Positions 54,383-63,778 of a DNA stretch of 64,000 nt are shown in pieces. The number at the start of each line of letters is the position of its first letter. Position 1 is the stretch's first letter. This DNA comes from Kluyvera genomosp. 3. Its GTDB lineage: Bacteria > Pseudomonadota > Gammaproteobacteria > Enterobacterales > Enterobacteriaceae. The stretch lies in NCBI GenBank assembly GCA_002211745.1, contig CP022114.1, forward strand, positions 2,326,645 through 2,390,644, in the 5' to 3' direction. A model generated the notes under the pieces. The model saw nothing but the letters and a program-made list of their open reading frames with translations. It was not told where the DNA came from and made no database searches. A program made the translations under genes and the position numbers.

Positions 54383-54709
54383 ATGATAAAGACGTCGCTG
54401 CTATTTTTTGCTACCGCGCTGTGTGAAATTATCGGCTGCTACTTGCCGTGGCTGTGGCTTAAGCGCGGTGCAACGCCGTTGTTACTGCTACCCGCCGGAT
54501 TGGCGCTGGCGATGTTTGTCTGGCTGTTGACGCTGCATCCGGCCGCCAGTGGGCGCGTGTATGCGGCCTACGGCGGGGTATACATCTTTACCGCGCTGCT
54601 GTGGCTGCGCGTCGTTGAAGGTGAAAAACTGACATTCTACGACTGGCTTGGCGCAGCGGTCGCGCTATGCGGCATGTTGATTATCGTCGCGGGCTGGGGC
54701 AGAGGGTAA
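54383..54709 (+). CDS. ynfA: UPF0060 four-helix membrane protein YnfA
   Basis: Intact 108-residue SMR-like protein: [29 protein letters not shown], with a Glu in helix 1 as in SMR transporters, and [25 protein letters not shown]. Homologues in Shigella affect drug tolerance. Divergent from ynfB. Confidence 0.94.
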   Translation: MIKTSLLFFATALCEIIGCYLPWLWLKRGATPLLLLPAGLALAMFVWLLTLHPAASGRVYAAYGGVYIFTALLWLRVVEGEKLTFYDWLGAAVALCGMLIIVAGWGRG

Positions 54710-54836
54710 CATTTCTGCCAGCATCTCCTGTGCCTGGCCTGGTTTGGGCTAAGCACCATTTCTTTGTGATCCCTCATGCATTTGTCTGACTTAATCCCCT
54801 TAATTTTGTGATCTTTCTCGGTAATTTTTAATATTT

Positions 54837-54846
54837 ATACTTGTAT
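54837..54846. promoter_or_regulatory. Palindrome ATACTTGTAT in the rspA promoter region
   Basis: ATAC-TT-GTAT lies 58 bases upstream of the rspA start and is followed by GGTAGTAG. A GntR-type operator for RspR is a reasonable guess given the symmetry and position; see the same core at 52159. Confidence 0.4.
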
Positions 54847-54903
54847 GGTAGTAGTTCAGGGCGTAAGTTTGCCTCACTAACCGATGAGATGTAAGGATTG
54901 AAG

Positions 54904-56116
54904 ATGAAAATTGTGGGTGCTGAGGTTTTTGTAACCTGTCCTGGTCGTAACTTTGTCACGTTGAAAATTACCACCGATAGCGGATTAATCGGCTACGGCG
55001 ATGCGACGCTGAATGGCCGTGAGCTGTCCGTTGCATCCTATTTAAAAGATCATCTGTGCCCGCAGTTGGTGGGGCGTGATGCGCACCGCATCGAAGATAT
55101 CTGGCAGTTCTTCTATAAAGGCGCTTACTGGCGTCGCGGCCCGGTCACGATGTCGGCTATCTCCGCCGTCGATATGGCGCTGTGGGACATTAAAGCCAAA
55201 GCCGCCAACATGCCGCTGTATCAGCTGCTGGGGGCGCGTCTCGCGAAGGCGTGATGGTTTACTGTCACACCACCGGCCATACCATTGATGATGTGCTGGA
55301 AGATTATGCGCGTCATAAAGAGATGGGCTTCAAAGCGATTCGCGTCCAGTGCGGCGTGCCGGGATGAAAACCACCTACGGCATGTCGAAAGGAAAGGGGT
55401 TGGCCTACGAGCCAGCAACGAAAGGGCAATGGCCGGAAGAGCAACTGTGGTCCACCGAGAAATACCTCGATTTCACGCCGAAGCTGTTCGACGCGGTACG
55501 TAACCAGTTCGGCTTCGACGAACATCTGCTGCATGACATGCACCACCGCCTGACGCCGATTGAAGCGGCGCGTTTTGGTAAGAGCATTGAAGATTATCGT
55601 CTGTTCTGGATGGAAGATCCGACCCCGGCAGAAAACCAGGAATGTTTCCGTCTGATTCGTCAACACACCGTCACGCCGATCGCCGTGGGTGAAGTATTCA
55701 ACAGTATCTGGGACTGCAAACAGCTTATCGAAGAGCAGCTTATTGATTACATCCGAACCACTATTACTCATGCGGGCGGGATCACCGGCATGCGCCGTAT
55801 CGCCGACTTTGCTTCGTTGTATCAGGTACGTACGGGTTCACATGGCCCATCGGATCTCTCCCCGGTTTGCATGGCGGCAGCGCTGCACTTCGATCTGTGG
55901 GTACCTAACTTCGGCGTGCAGGAATACATGGGTTACTCCGAGCAAATGCTGGAAGTCTTCCCACACAACTGGACCTTTGATAACGGCTATATGCATCCAG
56001 GTGATAAACCGGGCTTAGGCATCGAGTTTGATGAAAAACTGGCGGCGAAGTATCCGTATGACCCGGCCTATCTGCCGGTTGCGCGTCTGGAAGATGGCAC
56101 GCTGTGGAACTGGTAA
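54904..56116 (+). CDS. rspA: RspA, mannonate dehydratase-family enolase-superfamily protein
   Basis: Enolase-superfamily protein of about 404 residues related to D-mannonate dehydratases; E. coli RspA was first described as a starvation-sensing protein. [64 protein letters not shown] (with metal/acid residues), [12 protein letters not shown] and [32 protein letters not shown] match. Deletions near 55237 ([15 protein letters not shown]) and 55365. It opens the hexuronate operon here; rspB is not downstream. Confidence 0.93.
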
Positions 56117-56163
56117 TGACCTTCGATTTTTAAATTAAGCTTTATTTTAACAAGAGAAATAAC

Positions 56164-57569
56164 ATGGGCTTCATTAACGATCGTTTTATGATCGATAGTG
56201 AAGTCGGTGTTCGGTTATATAAAGATGTAGCTGCACAATTACCGATCATCGACTATCACTGTCACCTTGATGCAAAAGAAATCTACGAAAATAAAAACTT
56301 TGATAATATCACTCAACTGTGGCTAGCTGGTGATCATTATAAATGGCGTGCAATGCGGGCAAATGGTATTGCCGAGAAATATATTACCGGCGATGCTTCG
56401 GCGGAGGAAAAATTTAAAGCGTATGCGGAAACAGTTGAAGCTGCTTTTGGCAATCCACTGTATCACTGGACGCATTTAGAACTGAGTCAATACTTTTCCT
56501 GTAATGAAATGCTGGGTAGCGATAACTGGCAGGATATTATGCGGCATTGTAATAGCATGATTTCAAGCGAGGAGTTTAAACCCCGTAGCTTAATTACGCG
56601 CTCTAATGTCGAAGTTATTTGTACCACCGATGCGCCGCTGGATTCGCTGGAATATCATCGGTTGTTGCAGCAGGACCCGAGCTTTACCACCAAAGTGCTG
56701 CCAACTTTCCGACCGGACGATATTTTTGCCGAGGACGCCAGTGAATTCGCCCTCTTTATCGACAAACTGGCGCAGGTGACAGCGTGTGATATTGGCAGCT
56801 TCAGCGATTTCACCATGGCGATGGCTCAGCGTATTGACGTGTTCCATGAAGTGGGTTGCCGAATCTCAGACCATGGGCCTGTTAGCGTCGAGTATCAGCC
56901 CGCTGATGCAGCGCGTGTGAATGCGTTGTTTACTCAGAAACGTAACGGTACGGGGTTGAATGAAGAGGAAACCGCGCAGCTCAATAGTGCGATGTTCGTG
57001 ATGTTGGGGCAGGAGTACAAAAAACGCGGCTGGGCCATGCAAATTCATTTTGGCGCTATCCGTAATAACAACAGCATCATGCGCGAGAAGCTGGGGATTA
57101 ATACCGGTTTTGATTCTATTACCGACCAGAGCAATCTTGCCGCCGGATTAAATCGCCTGCTCAACGCGATGGCGCAAAATAATGGCCTACCCAAGACCAT
57201 TCTTTATAACCTGAACGCCAGCTATAACGATATTGTGGCGACAACTATCGCTAATTTTCAGTCTGGCGAAGACGGCGTGAAATCGCCCATGCAATTTGGC
57301 TCTGGCTGGTGGTTTAACGATACGCGGCGTGGCATGGAGAATCAGCTTAATAGTCTCGCAGATCAGGGTTATTAATGCATTTTGTCGGCATGCTGACGGA
57401 TTCACGTAGCCTGGTATCTTATCCTCGTCACGATTATTTCCGTCGTATTCTGTGTAACTTAATTGGTGGTTGGGTTGACCGCGGTGAAGTTCCTGATAAT
57501 AAGAGGATCTTAACGCGGATGGTTAAAAACATTTGTCACGATAACGCAGTTAATTATTTCAGATTCTAA
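56164..57569 (+). CDS. UxaC-like uronate isomerase
   Basis: About 468 residues after one repair near 57372 ([18 protein letters not shown]), the usual UxaC length. The amidohydrolase-fold motif [18 protein letters not shown] (HxH metal ligands) is at residues about 24-41, and [30 protein letters not shown] and [24 protein letters not shown] match glucuronate isomerases. Converts glucuronate to fructuronate or galacturonate to tagaturonate. The gene is more AT-rich than its neighbours, suggesting a different origin. It is an extra copy at a site where E. coli has rspB. Confidence 0.9.
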
Positions 57570-57595
57570 CGTCCTTCCTTACATGAGGGTAGAAC

Positions 57596-59136
57596 ATGTC
57601 TCGTACTAATAGAAAAATAACAATCCCTGTCAGTATTGGCTATGGCTTAACAGATATTATGGGAGGCGGTGCGTTTACCGTTATTGGCGCCTGGCTCTTA
57701 TTCTTTTACACGACGTTCGTCGGCTTATCGCCGGTTGAGGCAGCGTCCATCGTCGCCATTGCCCGTATTGTTGATGCTGTGGTGAGTCTGTTTATGGGCA
57801 GCTTTACCGATCACTTCTATAAAAACCCGCTGGGCAAGCGTTTTGGACGCCGTCGTTTCTTCCTGCTGGTCGGCGCGCCGCTGATGCTTGTGTATATCCT
57901 GCTATGGGTAACCGGAATGAACTTCTGGTTCTATCTGGCGGTATACCTGGCGTTCGAAATCATTGCGGCGGTTGTGCTGATCCCATGGGAAACGCTGCCG
58001 TCAGAAATGACCAAGGATTTTAACTCCCGTACCAAGCTATCAACCTGCCGTATGTTCCTTTCGGCGTCAGGCACCTTCCTGGCGACCTTTATTCCGGGTT
58101 TATTAATCAGTTATTTTGGCGAACACGATCCGCACGCCTACTTTATCAATGGCGTCGTTTTTGCCGTGTTGTTCATGGTCTGCGTGTTTATTTCCTGGAA
58201 AGTAACCTGGGAGCGCGAGCTGACGCCAGAGATGTTGGCGGAGCTGGAACGCGATCGTCGACCACGCTCTTTTGCTGAAAAAATTAGCGCCGTTGGCGGT
58301 CTGTTTAAAGAGTATTTTTCAACCTTAAAAGTACGCGCCTTCAGAAAACATCTGGCTATCTATCTGTTCTCTTTTACGGCGAAAGATGTCTATAACACGG
58401 TGTTTGTCTTCTTCTGCGTGTACTGTCTGAATGTCTCGCCATCACTGTCCGGCACGCTGTTGTCGATGAGTATCGTCGGTTTGCCGGTCACTCTGCTGGC
58501 GGGGTGGCCATCATCAAGTTTGGCCCATCTCGTCTGTACGTTTTCGCCTATACGCTGATGATGCTGTGCCTGGTGGGACTGTTCATGGTTTACCAGTTCC
58601 CAACCGACAATAAAGTCACCATTCTGGTGGTGCTGGCCGCATTGTACCAGGTCGGACGTTGCGTACTGGAATTTACGCCGTGGAACGTATTCCCGTTTAT
58701 CCCGGATATTGATGAGATGATCACTCGTCAGCGTCGCGAAGGTCTGTTTGCCGCAGTGATGACCTTCTCCCGTAAAACGACGGTGGCGATCGCAACCTTT
58801 ATTGTGGGCGTGATGCTGCAGGAAGGGGGTTTTGTGAAGGGTAGCCAGGTTCAGCCTGAGAGCGCGGTGAATACCATTGCGATGCTGCTGTTCATTGGTA
58901 CCGCAGGTCTGTTGCTGATTGCATTGTGGCAGGCGGTGACCTTCCGTCTCAACAAACGTACGCACAAAATCTTTGTTGATGAAGTTGAGCGCCTGAAAGC
59001 GAAGGGGGCGAAACAAGATGTCACGCCGGAGACGCGTCATATTGTCGAAGATCTGACCGGGTACTCTTATGACGATCTGTGGAATGAACCGCAGCAAGTC
59101 GACAAAAAACTGAGCCGACCGGCACAGGTGAACTAA
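57596..59136 (+). CDS. GPH-family (glycoside-pentoside-hexuronide) symporter
   Basis: Membrane protein of about 513 residues after repair near 58505 (LLAGVAIIKFGPSRLYVF). The start SIGYGLTDIMGGGAFTVIGAWLLFFYTTFVGLSPVEAA and RIVDAVVSLFMGSFTDHFYKNPLGKRFGRRRFF (D-x-x-x-x-R loop) are GPH signatures. It follows the UxaC-like gene by 26 bases with GAGGGT before the ATG. Likely cargo is a hexuronate or aldonate, by context. Confidence 0.88.
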
Positions 59137-59145
59137 CGTCCAGCC

Positions 59146-59188
59146 GTGACAGCATAGGTAAGAGCGCCGACTTTGCTTATGCTGTCAC
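59146..59188 (+). terminator. Hairpin after the GPH symporter gene
   Basis: GTGACAGCATA (59146-59156) and TATGCTGTCAC (59178-59188) form a perfect 11-bp stem; the loop contains AAG/CTT that can extend it. No T-run follows, so it may be a processing or stabilising element separating the symporter from ydfI. Confidence 0.5.
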
Positions 59189-59304
59189 ACAACTTAAAAA
59201 TCATGTCATACCAATCGCCAATATATTAATGCAAATCAAAATCTCCTCAGATGAACTCGTTAATCTAGTATGGCAATCAACATTCTCTACAGTGAGTCAA
59301 AAAG

Positions 59305-60765
59305 ATGCAGAATACGCTATTAACCGCTAAGGCAACTCTCCCGACCTACGATCGCAGCAAACTGGTGCCACGTATTGTGCACCTGGGCTTTGGTGCATTC
59401 CACCGCGCCCATCAGGCTGTATACGCCGATATCCTCGCCTCAGAACACGGCAGCGATTGGGGTTATACCGAAGTTAACCTGATCGGCGGTGAGCAGCAGA
59501 TTGCCGACCTGAATCATCAGGACAATTTATACACCGTGGCGGAGATGTCCGCGGATGCATGGACTGCCCGCGTGGTAGGCGTTGTCAAAGAAGCGCTGCA
59601 TGCGCAGGTCGATGGTCTGGAAACCGTGCTGGCAAAAATGTGCGAGCCGCAGGTGGCGATTGTCTCTTTGACTATCACCGAAAAAGGCTATTGCCACTCT
59701 CCGGCAACCGGACAACTGATGCTCGAACATCCTTTCATCGTGGCCGACCTGCAAAACCCGCATCAGCCGAAATCTGCGCCGGGCGTGGTGGTGGAGGCGC
59801 TGGCGCGTCGTAAAGCGGCGGGTCTGCCGGCATTCAGCGTGATGTCCTGTGACAACATGCCGGAAAACGGTCACGTCATGCGTAACGTCGTTTGCGCCTA
59901 TGCGCGCGCCGTCGACGCCGAGCTGGCCGATTGGATCGAAGCACATGTGACGTTCCCGTCCACCATGGTTGACCGTATTGTTCCGGCCGTGACTCCAGAA
60001 ACACTGGACAAAATTGAGCAATTGACCGGTGTTCGCGATCCGGCTGGCGTGGCGTGCGAACCGTTCCGTCAGTGGGTTATTGAAGATAACTTCGTCGCAG
60101 GCCGTCCGGCGTGGGAAAAAGCAGGCGCCGAACTGGTGAGCGACGTTATTCCGTTCGAAGAAATGAAACTGCGCATGCTGAACGGCAGCCACTCTTTCCT
60201 GGCTTATCTGGGCTACCTGGCGGGCTATCAGCACATCAACGACTGTATGGGCGACGACAACTACCGTCGTGCTGCGCACGACCTGATGCTGAAAGAGCAG
60301 GCGCCGACGCTGAAAGTACAGAACGTTGACCTGGCGCGCTATGCCGACCTGCTGATTGAACGCTATACCAACCCGGCGCTGCGCCACCGTACCTGGCAGA
60401 TCGCGATGGACGGCAGTCAGAAACTGCCTCAGCGTATGCTGGATTCCGTGCGTTGGCACCTGGCGGATAACAGCAGCTTCAAGCTGCTGGCGCTGGGCGT
60501 CGCGGGCTGGATGCGCTATGTCGGCGGCGTAGATGAGCAGGGCAATGCCATCGAAGTGTGCGACCCGCTGCTGCCGGTGATTCAGGCTGCGGTACAGCAG
60601 AGCGAAGAGGGCGAGTCTCGCGTGAAAGCGCTGCTGGCCATCGAAGCGATCTTCGGTAAAGATCTGCCGCTCCAAGGCCAGTTTGTTGATCAGGTGACCA
60701 ATGCTTACCTGTCACTGCTGAGTAAAGGCGCGAAAGCGACCGTTGCTGAGTTTGCCGCGCTGTAA
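59305..60765 (+). CDS. ydfI: Mannitol-dehydrogenase-family oxidoreductase YdfI (fructuronate reductase type)
   Basis: Intact 486-residue NAD-dependent polyol/aldonate dehydrogenase, nearly identical in layout to E. coli Ydf[22 protein letters not shown] (dinucleotide fold), [48 protein letters not shown], and [19 protein letters not shown] with the catalytic Lys region upstream. Related to UxuB and UxaB, which reduce fructuronate or tagaturonate. YdfI of E. coli is reported as a D-mannonate/fructuronate-type enzyme. A terminator follows. Confidence 0.92.
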   Translation: MQNTLLTAKATLPTYDRSKLVPRIVHLGFGAFHRAHQAVYADILASEHGSDWGYTEVNLIGGEQQIADLNHQDNLYTVAEMSADAWTARVVGVVKEALHAQVDGLETVLAKMCEPQVAIVSLTITEKGYCHSPATGQLMLEHPFIVADLQNPHQPKSAPGVVVEALARRKAAGLPAFSVMSCDNMPENGHVMRNVVCAYARAVDAELADWIEAHVTFPSTMVDRIVPAVTPETLDKIEQLTGVRDPAGVACEPFRQWVIEDNFVAGRPAWEKAGAELVSDVIPFEEMKLRMLNGSHSFLAYLGYLAGYQHINDCMGDDNYRRAAHDLMLKEQAPTLKVQNVDLARYADLLIERYTNPALRHRTWQIAMDGSQKLPQRMLDSVRWHLADNSSFKLLALGVAGWMRYVGGVDEQGNAIEVCDPLLPVIQAAVQQSEEGESRVKALLAIEAIFGKDLPLQGQFVDQVTNAYLSLLSKGAKATVAEFAAL

Positions 60766-60775
60766 TGAGTCTATT

Positions 60776-60806
60776 ATGCCGCCAGCAATGGCGGCATCTC
60801 ACTTTT
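60776..60806 (+). terminator. Terminator after ydfI
   Basis: ATGCCGCC (60776-60783), loop AGCAAT, GGCGGCAT (60790-60797), then CTCACTTTTC. Confidence 0.75.
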
Positions 60807-60976
60807 CTTCCCCGCATGACACTTCTTTAAGTTAATTCAAGTCAGTTGAAATAATGGACGATTATTTTCACGCTGAAACTATCAGTTTTGTGAATTAATG
60901 CTATATCAATAGGCATAAATATGGCATGGTTATTGCGAAACAAAAAATGGATCCTCTGGAATAAGGAGCTCGGGCT

Positions 60977-61405
60977 ATGTATAAAAAAATTCTCATGCCT
61001 GTAGATATTTTTGAAATGGATTTAAGTGATAAGGCTATTCGTCATGCTGTATATCTGGCGGGGGAGTCTGGCGAAATTACGCTGCTGAACGTACTACCAA
61101 ACAGCAATCGTTCTATTTTGCGCGGTTTTGCTTCGGATATTAAAAAATTCGAAGAATTTATGCAGTCAGAATCGGCAAACAAAATGAAGGGTCTGCGGCG
61201 GTTATTTGATATGCCCGCAGAGCGCATTCACACCGAAGTTCGCTTTGGTAATATTCGCGATGAAGTGCTCGCGTTAAGTAAGACGGGTGAGTACGACGTG
61301 ATTGTGATCGGTTCCCGTCAGCGCGGGATCACAACCCATCTGCTGGGGTCGAACGCGGAATCTATTCTACGTTACGCCAACATTCCGACGATGGTTATCC
61401 GATAA
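60977..61405 (+). CDS. Universal stress protein (UspF/UspG type)
   Basis: Intact 142-residue Usp domain: MYKKILMPVDIFEMDLSDKAIRHAVYLAG at the start and the nucleotide-binding motif VIVIGSRQRGITTHLLGSNAESILRYANIPTMVI (G-x2-R-x9-G-S type) at the end, indicating an ATP-binding Usp. Close to E. coli UspF (YnaF). In E. coli ydfZ occupies this place between ydfI and rspR. AAGGAG precedes the ATG. Confidence 0.9.
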   Translation: MYKKILMPVDIFEMDLSDKAIRHAVYLAGESGEITLLNVLPNSNRSILRGFASDIKKFEEFMQSESANKMKGLRRLFDMPAERIHTEVRFGNIRDEVLALSKTGEYDVIVIGSRQRGITTHLLGSNAESILRYANIPTMVIR

Positions 61406-61436
61406 AAAAAGGGCCTTCAATTTGAAGGCCCTTCTT
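61404..61436. terminator. Bidirectional terminator between the Usp gene and rspR
   Basis: GGGCCTTC (61411-61418), loop AATTT, GAAGGCCC (61424-61431), with A7 before and TTCTTCTT after; it lies between convergent genes. Confidence 0.9.
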
Positions 61437-61437
61437 C

Positions 61438-62124
61438 TTAATCTTCGCTAAACCAATCGCGGTTTTCCTGGCGAATGAGCAATACGGATTCACTGATTTC
61501 CTGCAGATGCGCAGTCATCGCTTTTTCTACCGTATCGGCATCACGTTTTTCAAGCGCACTGAATATTTCATGATGCTGTTGCAGCAGCATTTCCGGTGAG
61601 GAGACATGATCGAGGCTCATATAACGCACCCGGTCAATTGCCGCTTTAATATTCTCGATGGTATCCCACGCAAGCTGGCAATCCGCAATATTTGACAGTA
61701 GCTGGTGAAATTCATCATCCAACAGGAAGAAGTCGTTTAGCTGTTGGCGATCAATCGCAATACGCTGCTGATGCAAATTTTGTTCTAGCTGATAGATCTG
61801 GGCATCGGTGATCATTGTTGCCGCTCGGCGTGCTACCGCGCATTCGATGGCCTGACGTACAAAACAGCCGTTGCGAACCTGCGAAAGGGAGATCTTATTA
61901 ACGTAACTGCCGCGCTGAGGGCGAATCTGGATAAGTCCGTTTTCGGCCAGTTTAATAAAGGCCTCACGTACCGGCTGGCGGGAAACGTCAAAGCGAAGAG
62001 AGACTTCCTTTTCCGAAAGCGGCGTGCCCGGCGGAATAAGACAGTGAACGATATCGCGACGCAGAATGCGATAAATCTGTTGATTGACGGGCTGTGTTGG
62101 GTTCAGTTGTGTTTCGGCGGCCAT
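61438..62124 (-). CDS. rspR: RspR (YdfH), FCD-type GntR repressor of rspA operon
   Basis: Intact 228-residue GntR/FadR-type regulator. Winged helix [48 protein letters not shown]; effector FCD domain with DDEFHQLL and [12 protein letters not shown] (metal/ligand His and Asp). E. coli RspR represses rspAB. Here the rspA-led operon is about 5 kb away on the other strand, so RspR probably binds the palindrome near 54837. Confidence 0.93.
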   Translation of the reverse strand: MAAETQLNPTQPVNQQIYRILRRDIVHCLIPPGTPLSEKEVSLRFDVSRQPVREAFIKLAENGLIQIRPQRGSYVNKISLSQVRNGCFVRQAIECAVARRAATMITDAQIYQLEQNLHQQRIAIDRQQLNDFFLLDDEFHQLLSNIADCQLAWDTIENIKAAIDRVRYMSLDHVSSPEMLLQQHHEIFSALEKRDADTVEKAMTAHLQEISESVLLIRQENRDWFSED

Positions 62125-62180
62125 TGAGTCGTTCTTATCAGCTGATTAAGCTGTTATTTTACGCTTTTTTTGCCGCCGCG

Positions 62181-62208
62181 CCCAGACCCGACCGAGGGTC
62201 GGGCTGGG
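62181..62208 (-). other. Hairpin just after the ydfG stop
   Basis: CCCAG-a-CCCGACC (62181-62193), loop GAG, GGTCGGG-CTGGG (62197-62208). It has no T-run on either strand; probably a 3' stabilising structure for ydfG mRNA. Confidence 0.4.
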
Positions 62209-62216
62209 ATAAAATG

Positions 62217-62966
62217 TTAACTTCCGCGATGAACGCTAAGTCCTGCGTAGGTCTGGCTGACCGGCATCATCTCAACGGTATTGATGTTGACGTGTTTCGG
62301 CAGCGTCGCGACCCACCATACGGCTTCGGTAACATCTTCTGGCGTCAGCGCGTTGGCATTTTCGTAGGTTTTACCTGCTTTTGCGTCGTCACCCTTGAAA
62401 CGAACGTTGGAGAACTCGGTGCCGCCGACCAGACCCGGCTCAATATCCGTTACGCGAACGGCCGTACCGTGCAGGTCGGTACGCAGGTTCAGGCTAAACT
62501 GACGTACGAAAGCTTTCGTTGCGCCGTAGACGTTGCCACCCGCATAGGGCCAACTGCCCGCGGTTGAACCGATATTGATAATGTGGCCACGATTGCGTTC
62601 TACCATACCCGGCAGCACGGCGCGGGTCATGTACACCAGCCCTTTGTTGTTGGTATCGATCATATCTTCCCAATCTTCCACGCTGGCGCGATGCGCGGGT
62701 TCCAGACCCAGCGCCAGCCCGGCGTTGTTGACCAGGATATCAATTTCGCGCCATTCGGCTGGCAGGTTGGCGATCGTTTCTTCAATAGCCGCGCGGTTGC
62801 GCACGTCCAGCTGTACGGTCAGGATGCTGTCGCCTAACTCATCTTTCAGCGCTTTCAAACGTTCGTTACGACGGCCAGTGGCAATAACTTTGTGCCCGTT
62901 GGCAATAAAACGGCGAGTGATGCTTTCGCCAAAACCTGCCGTTGCTCCGGTTACCAGTACGATCAT
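62217..62966 (-). CDS. ydfG: NADP-dependent 3-hydroxy acid / L-allo-threonine dehydrogenase YdfG
   Basis: Intact 249-residue short-chain dehydrogenase. TGATAGFGESITRRF (TGxxxGxG cofactor motif), NNAGLALG, catalytic Ser in INIGSTAGSWPYAGG and YGATK (YxxxK). Matches E. coli YdfG, which acts on 3-hydroxy acids, allo-threonine and malonic semialdehyde. Orientation relative to dcp and rspR is as in E. coli. Confidence 0.95.
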   Translation of the reverse strand: MIVLVTGATAGFGESITRRFIANGHKVIATGRRNERLKALKDELGDSILTVQLDVRNRAAIEETIANLPAEWREIDILVNNAGLALGLEPAHRASVEDWEDMIDTNNKGLVYMTRAVLPGMVERNRGHIINIGSTAGSWPYAGGNVYGATKAFVRQFSLNLRTDLHGTAVRVTDIEPGLVGGTEFSNVRFKGDDAKAGKTYENANALTPEDVTEAVWWVATLPKHVNINTVEMMPVSQTYAGLSVHRGS

Positions 62967-63312
62967 TTCTCTGTTCCTTCAACGCTTAAGTGTTGCATTA
63001 CCATAGCAGATCACCCAGTTTTTAATCATCTGTTTTGTAATGAGATTTTTAACTATCGGTAAGCTCCAGAAAATGCAGAAGTATCACCTCTGATGACAAC
63101 CGCTACATTGTTTAAAGCGACAGGATTCTGGTCTTCATCTGATGCGCCAGATCTGGCTGCCGCCTACCGATTAGAACATTCCATTGTGGTCTCAATCAAT
63201 GCTCAGACCAAAACGTTTACCTTGGATATGAAGTCTTGATGTTATCCGAAATTAACTCAAGAGCGTGCAAAGCCAGCCTTGAAGCAGGATATATGAGGTA
63301 ACATTCCGGTGG

Positions 63313-63475
63313 GTGCTTGAGGCTATCTGTCTCAGGCATAGCCGAAAGGCAGGTAGAAAAAAGCCCCAGAAAACATTTGACGTCCAGCAAGACGTTAAAC
63401 ATTCATCTGAGGCCCCTATGCCATACAACATAAGGTTAGCCTCTTACCGACCTTCGGGTATAGGAGTAGAAGGCT
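63313..63475 (+). ncRNA. hok/sok-type leader with overlapping mok frame
   Basis: GTGCTTGAGGCTATCTGTCT, AAAAAAGCCCC and GAGGCCCCTATG follow the order of conserved elements in chromosomal hok mRNA leaders (gcttgaggc..., aaagccccg..., gaggcatcc-atg). A second frame from ATG 63418 (MPYNIRLASY, 43 codons) overlaps hok in another phase, as mok does. A minus-strand Sok RNA would lie within about 63310-63425, but I cannot fix its promoter or ends. Confidence 0.6.
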
Positions 63476-63549
63476 ATGAAGCCACAAAGAATGGCGCTAT
63501 TGGCGCTCGTCGTTATCGGCATCACGCTTCTGGGCGTACTGCTACTTAA
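63418..63549 (+). CDS. Mok-like overlapping leader frame
   Basis: 43-codon frame MPYNIRLASYRPSGIG... that runs into the hok coding region in a different phase and ends at 63549. In hok/sok systems, translation of mok is required for hok translation, and Sok RNA blocks mok. Identity rests on position and overlap, not on sequence similarity. Confidence 0.5.
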   Translation: MPYNIRLASYRPSGIGVEGYEATKNGAIGARRYRHHASGRTAT

Positions 63550-63706
63550 CAACAAACAACTCTGTGATGTTAGCTTCCGAAGCGGCGGAACGGAGATCGT
63601 GGCTCACATGGCTTACGAAACCAGCCAGGAGTCGGGCGGGGAGCGATCCCCGCCATTTCCGCCGTTGTTCAGTATTCTCAATGCACCCAATCCTTTTGCC
63701 TTCTGA
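63476..63706 (+). CDS. Hok/Gef-family membrane toxin with an extended C-terminus
   Basis: Starts MKPQRMALLALVVIGITLLG with a single membrane helix and NKQLCDVSFRSGGTEIVAHMAYE, matching the Hok family (K-x-LC-E/D-V-R-x-G-x-x-E-V-A-x-x-x-AYE, with the conserved Cys). Hok proteins are about 50 residues and stop soon after AYE; here codon 53 is TCG where a stop is expected and the frame continues to 76 residues, through the hairpin at 63635-63654. A sequencing error or a real extension are both possible. It lies between ydfG and dcp. Confidence 0.75.
   Translation: MKPQRMALLALVVIGITLLGVLLLNNKQLCDVSFRSGGTEIVAHMAYETSQESGGERSPPFPPLFSILNAPNPFAF
63635..63654 (+). other. Hairpin in the hok 3' region
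   Basis: GGCGGGGA (63635-63642), loop GCGA, TCCCCGCC (63647-63654). Such GC-rich stems follow the stop codon of chromosomal hok genes; here it is inside the reading frame. Confidence 0.6.
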
Positions 63707-63778
63707 AGATATAATCGAGCAGCGCGGCCTCAATTTGTTTATTCTGCCAGAGTTAACCGTTTTCTTCAGGAGCATGAC

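Noticed and set aside
59527-60675. Long antisense open frame (382 codons) opposite ydfI
   Set aside because: It mirrors a conserved, indel-free GC-rich gene; composition is His/Arg-rich with no family, signal or ribosome-binding site.
63217-63402. 61-codon minus-strand frame opposite the hok leader
   Set aside because: It falls in a region expected to be untranslated leader and antisense RNA; no ribosome-binding site or family.
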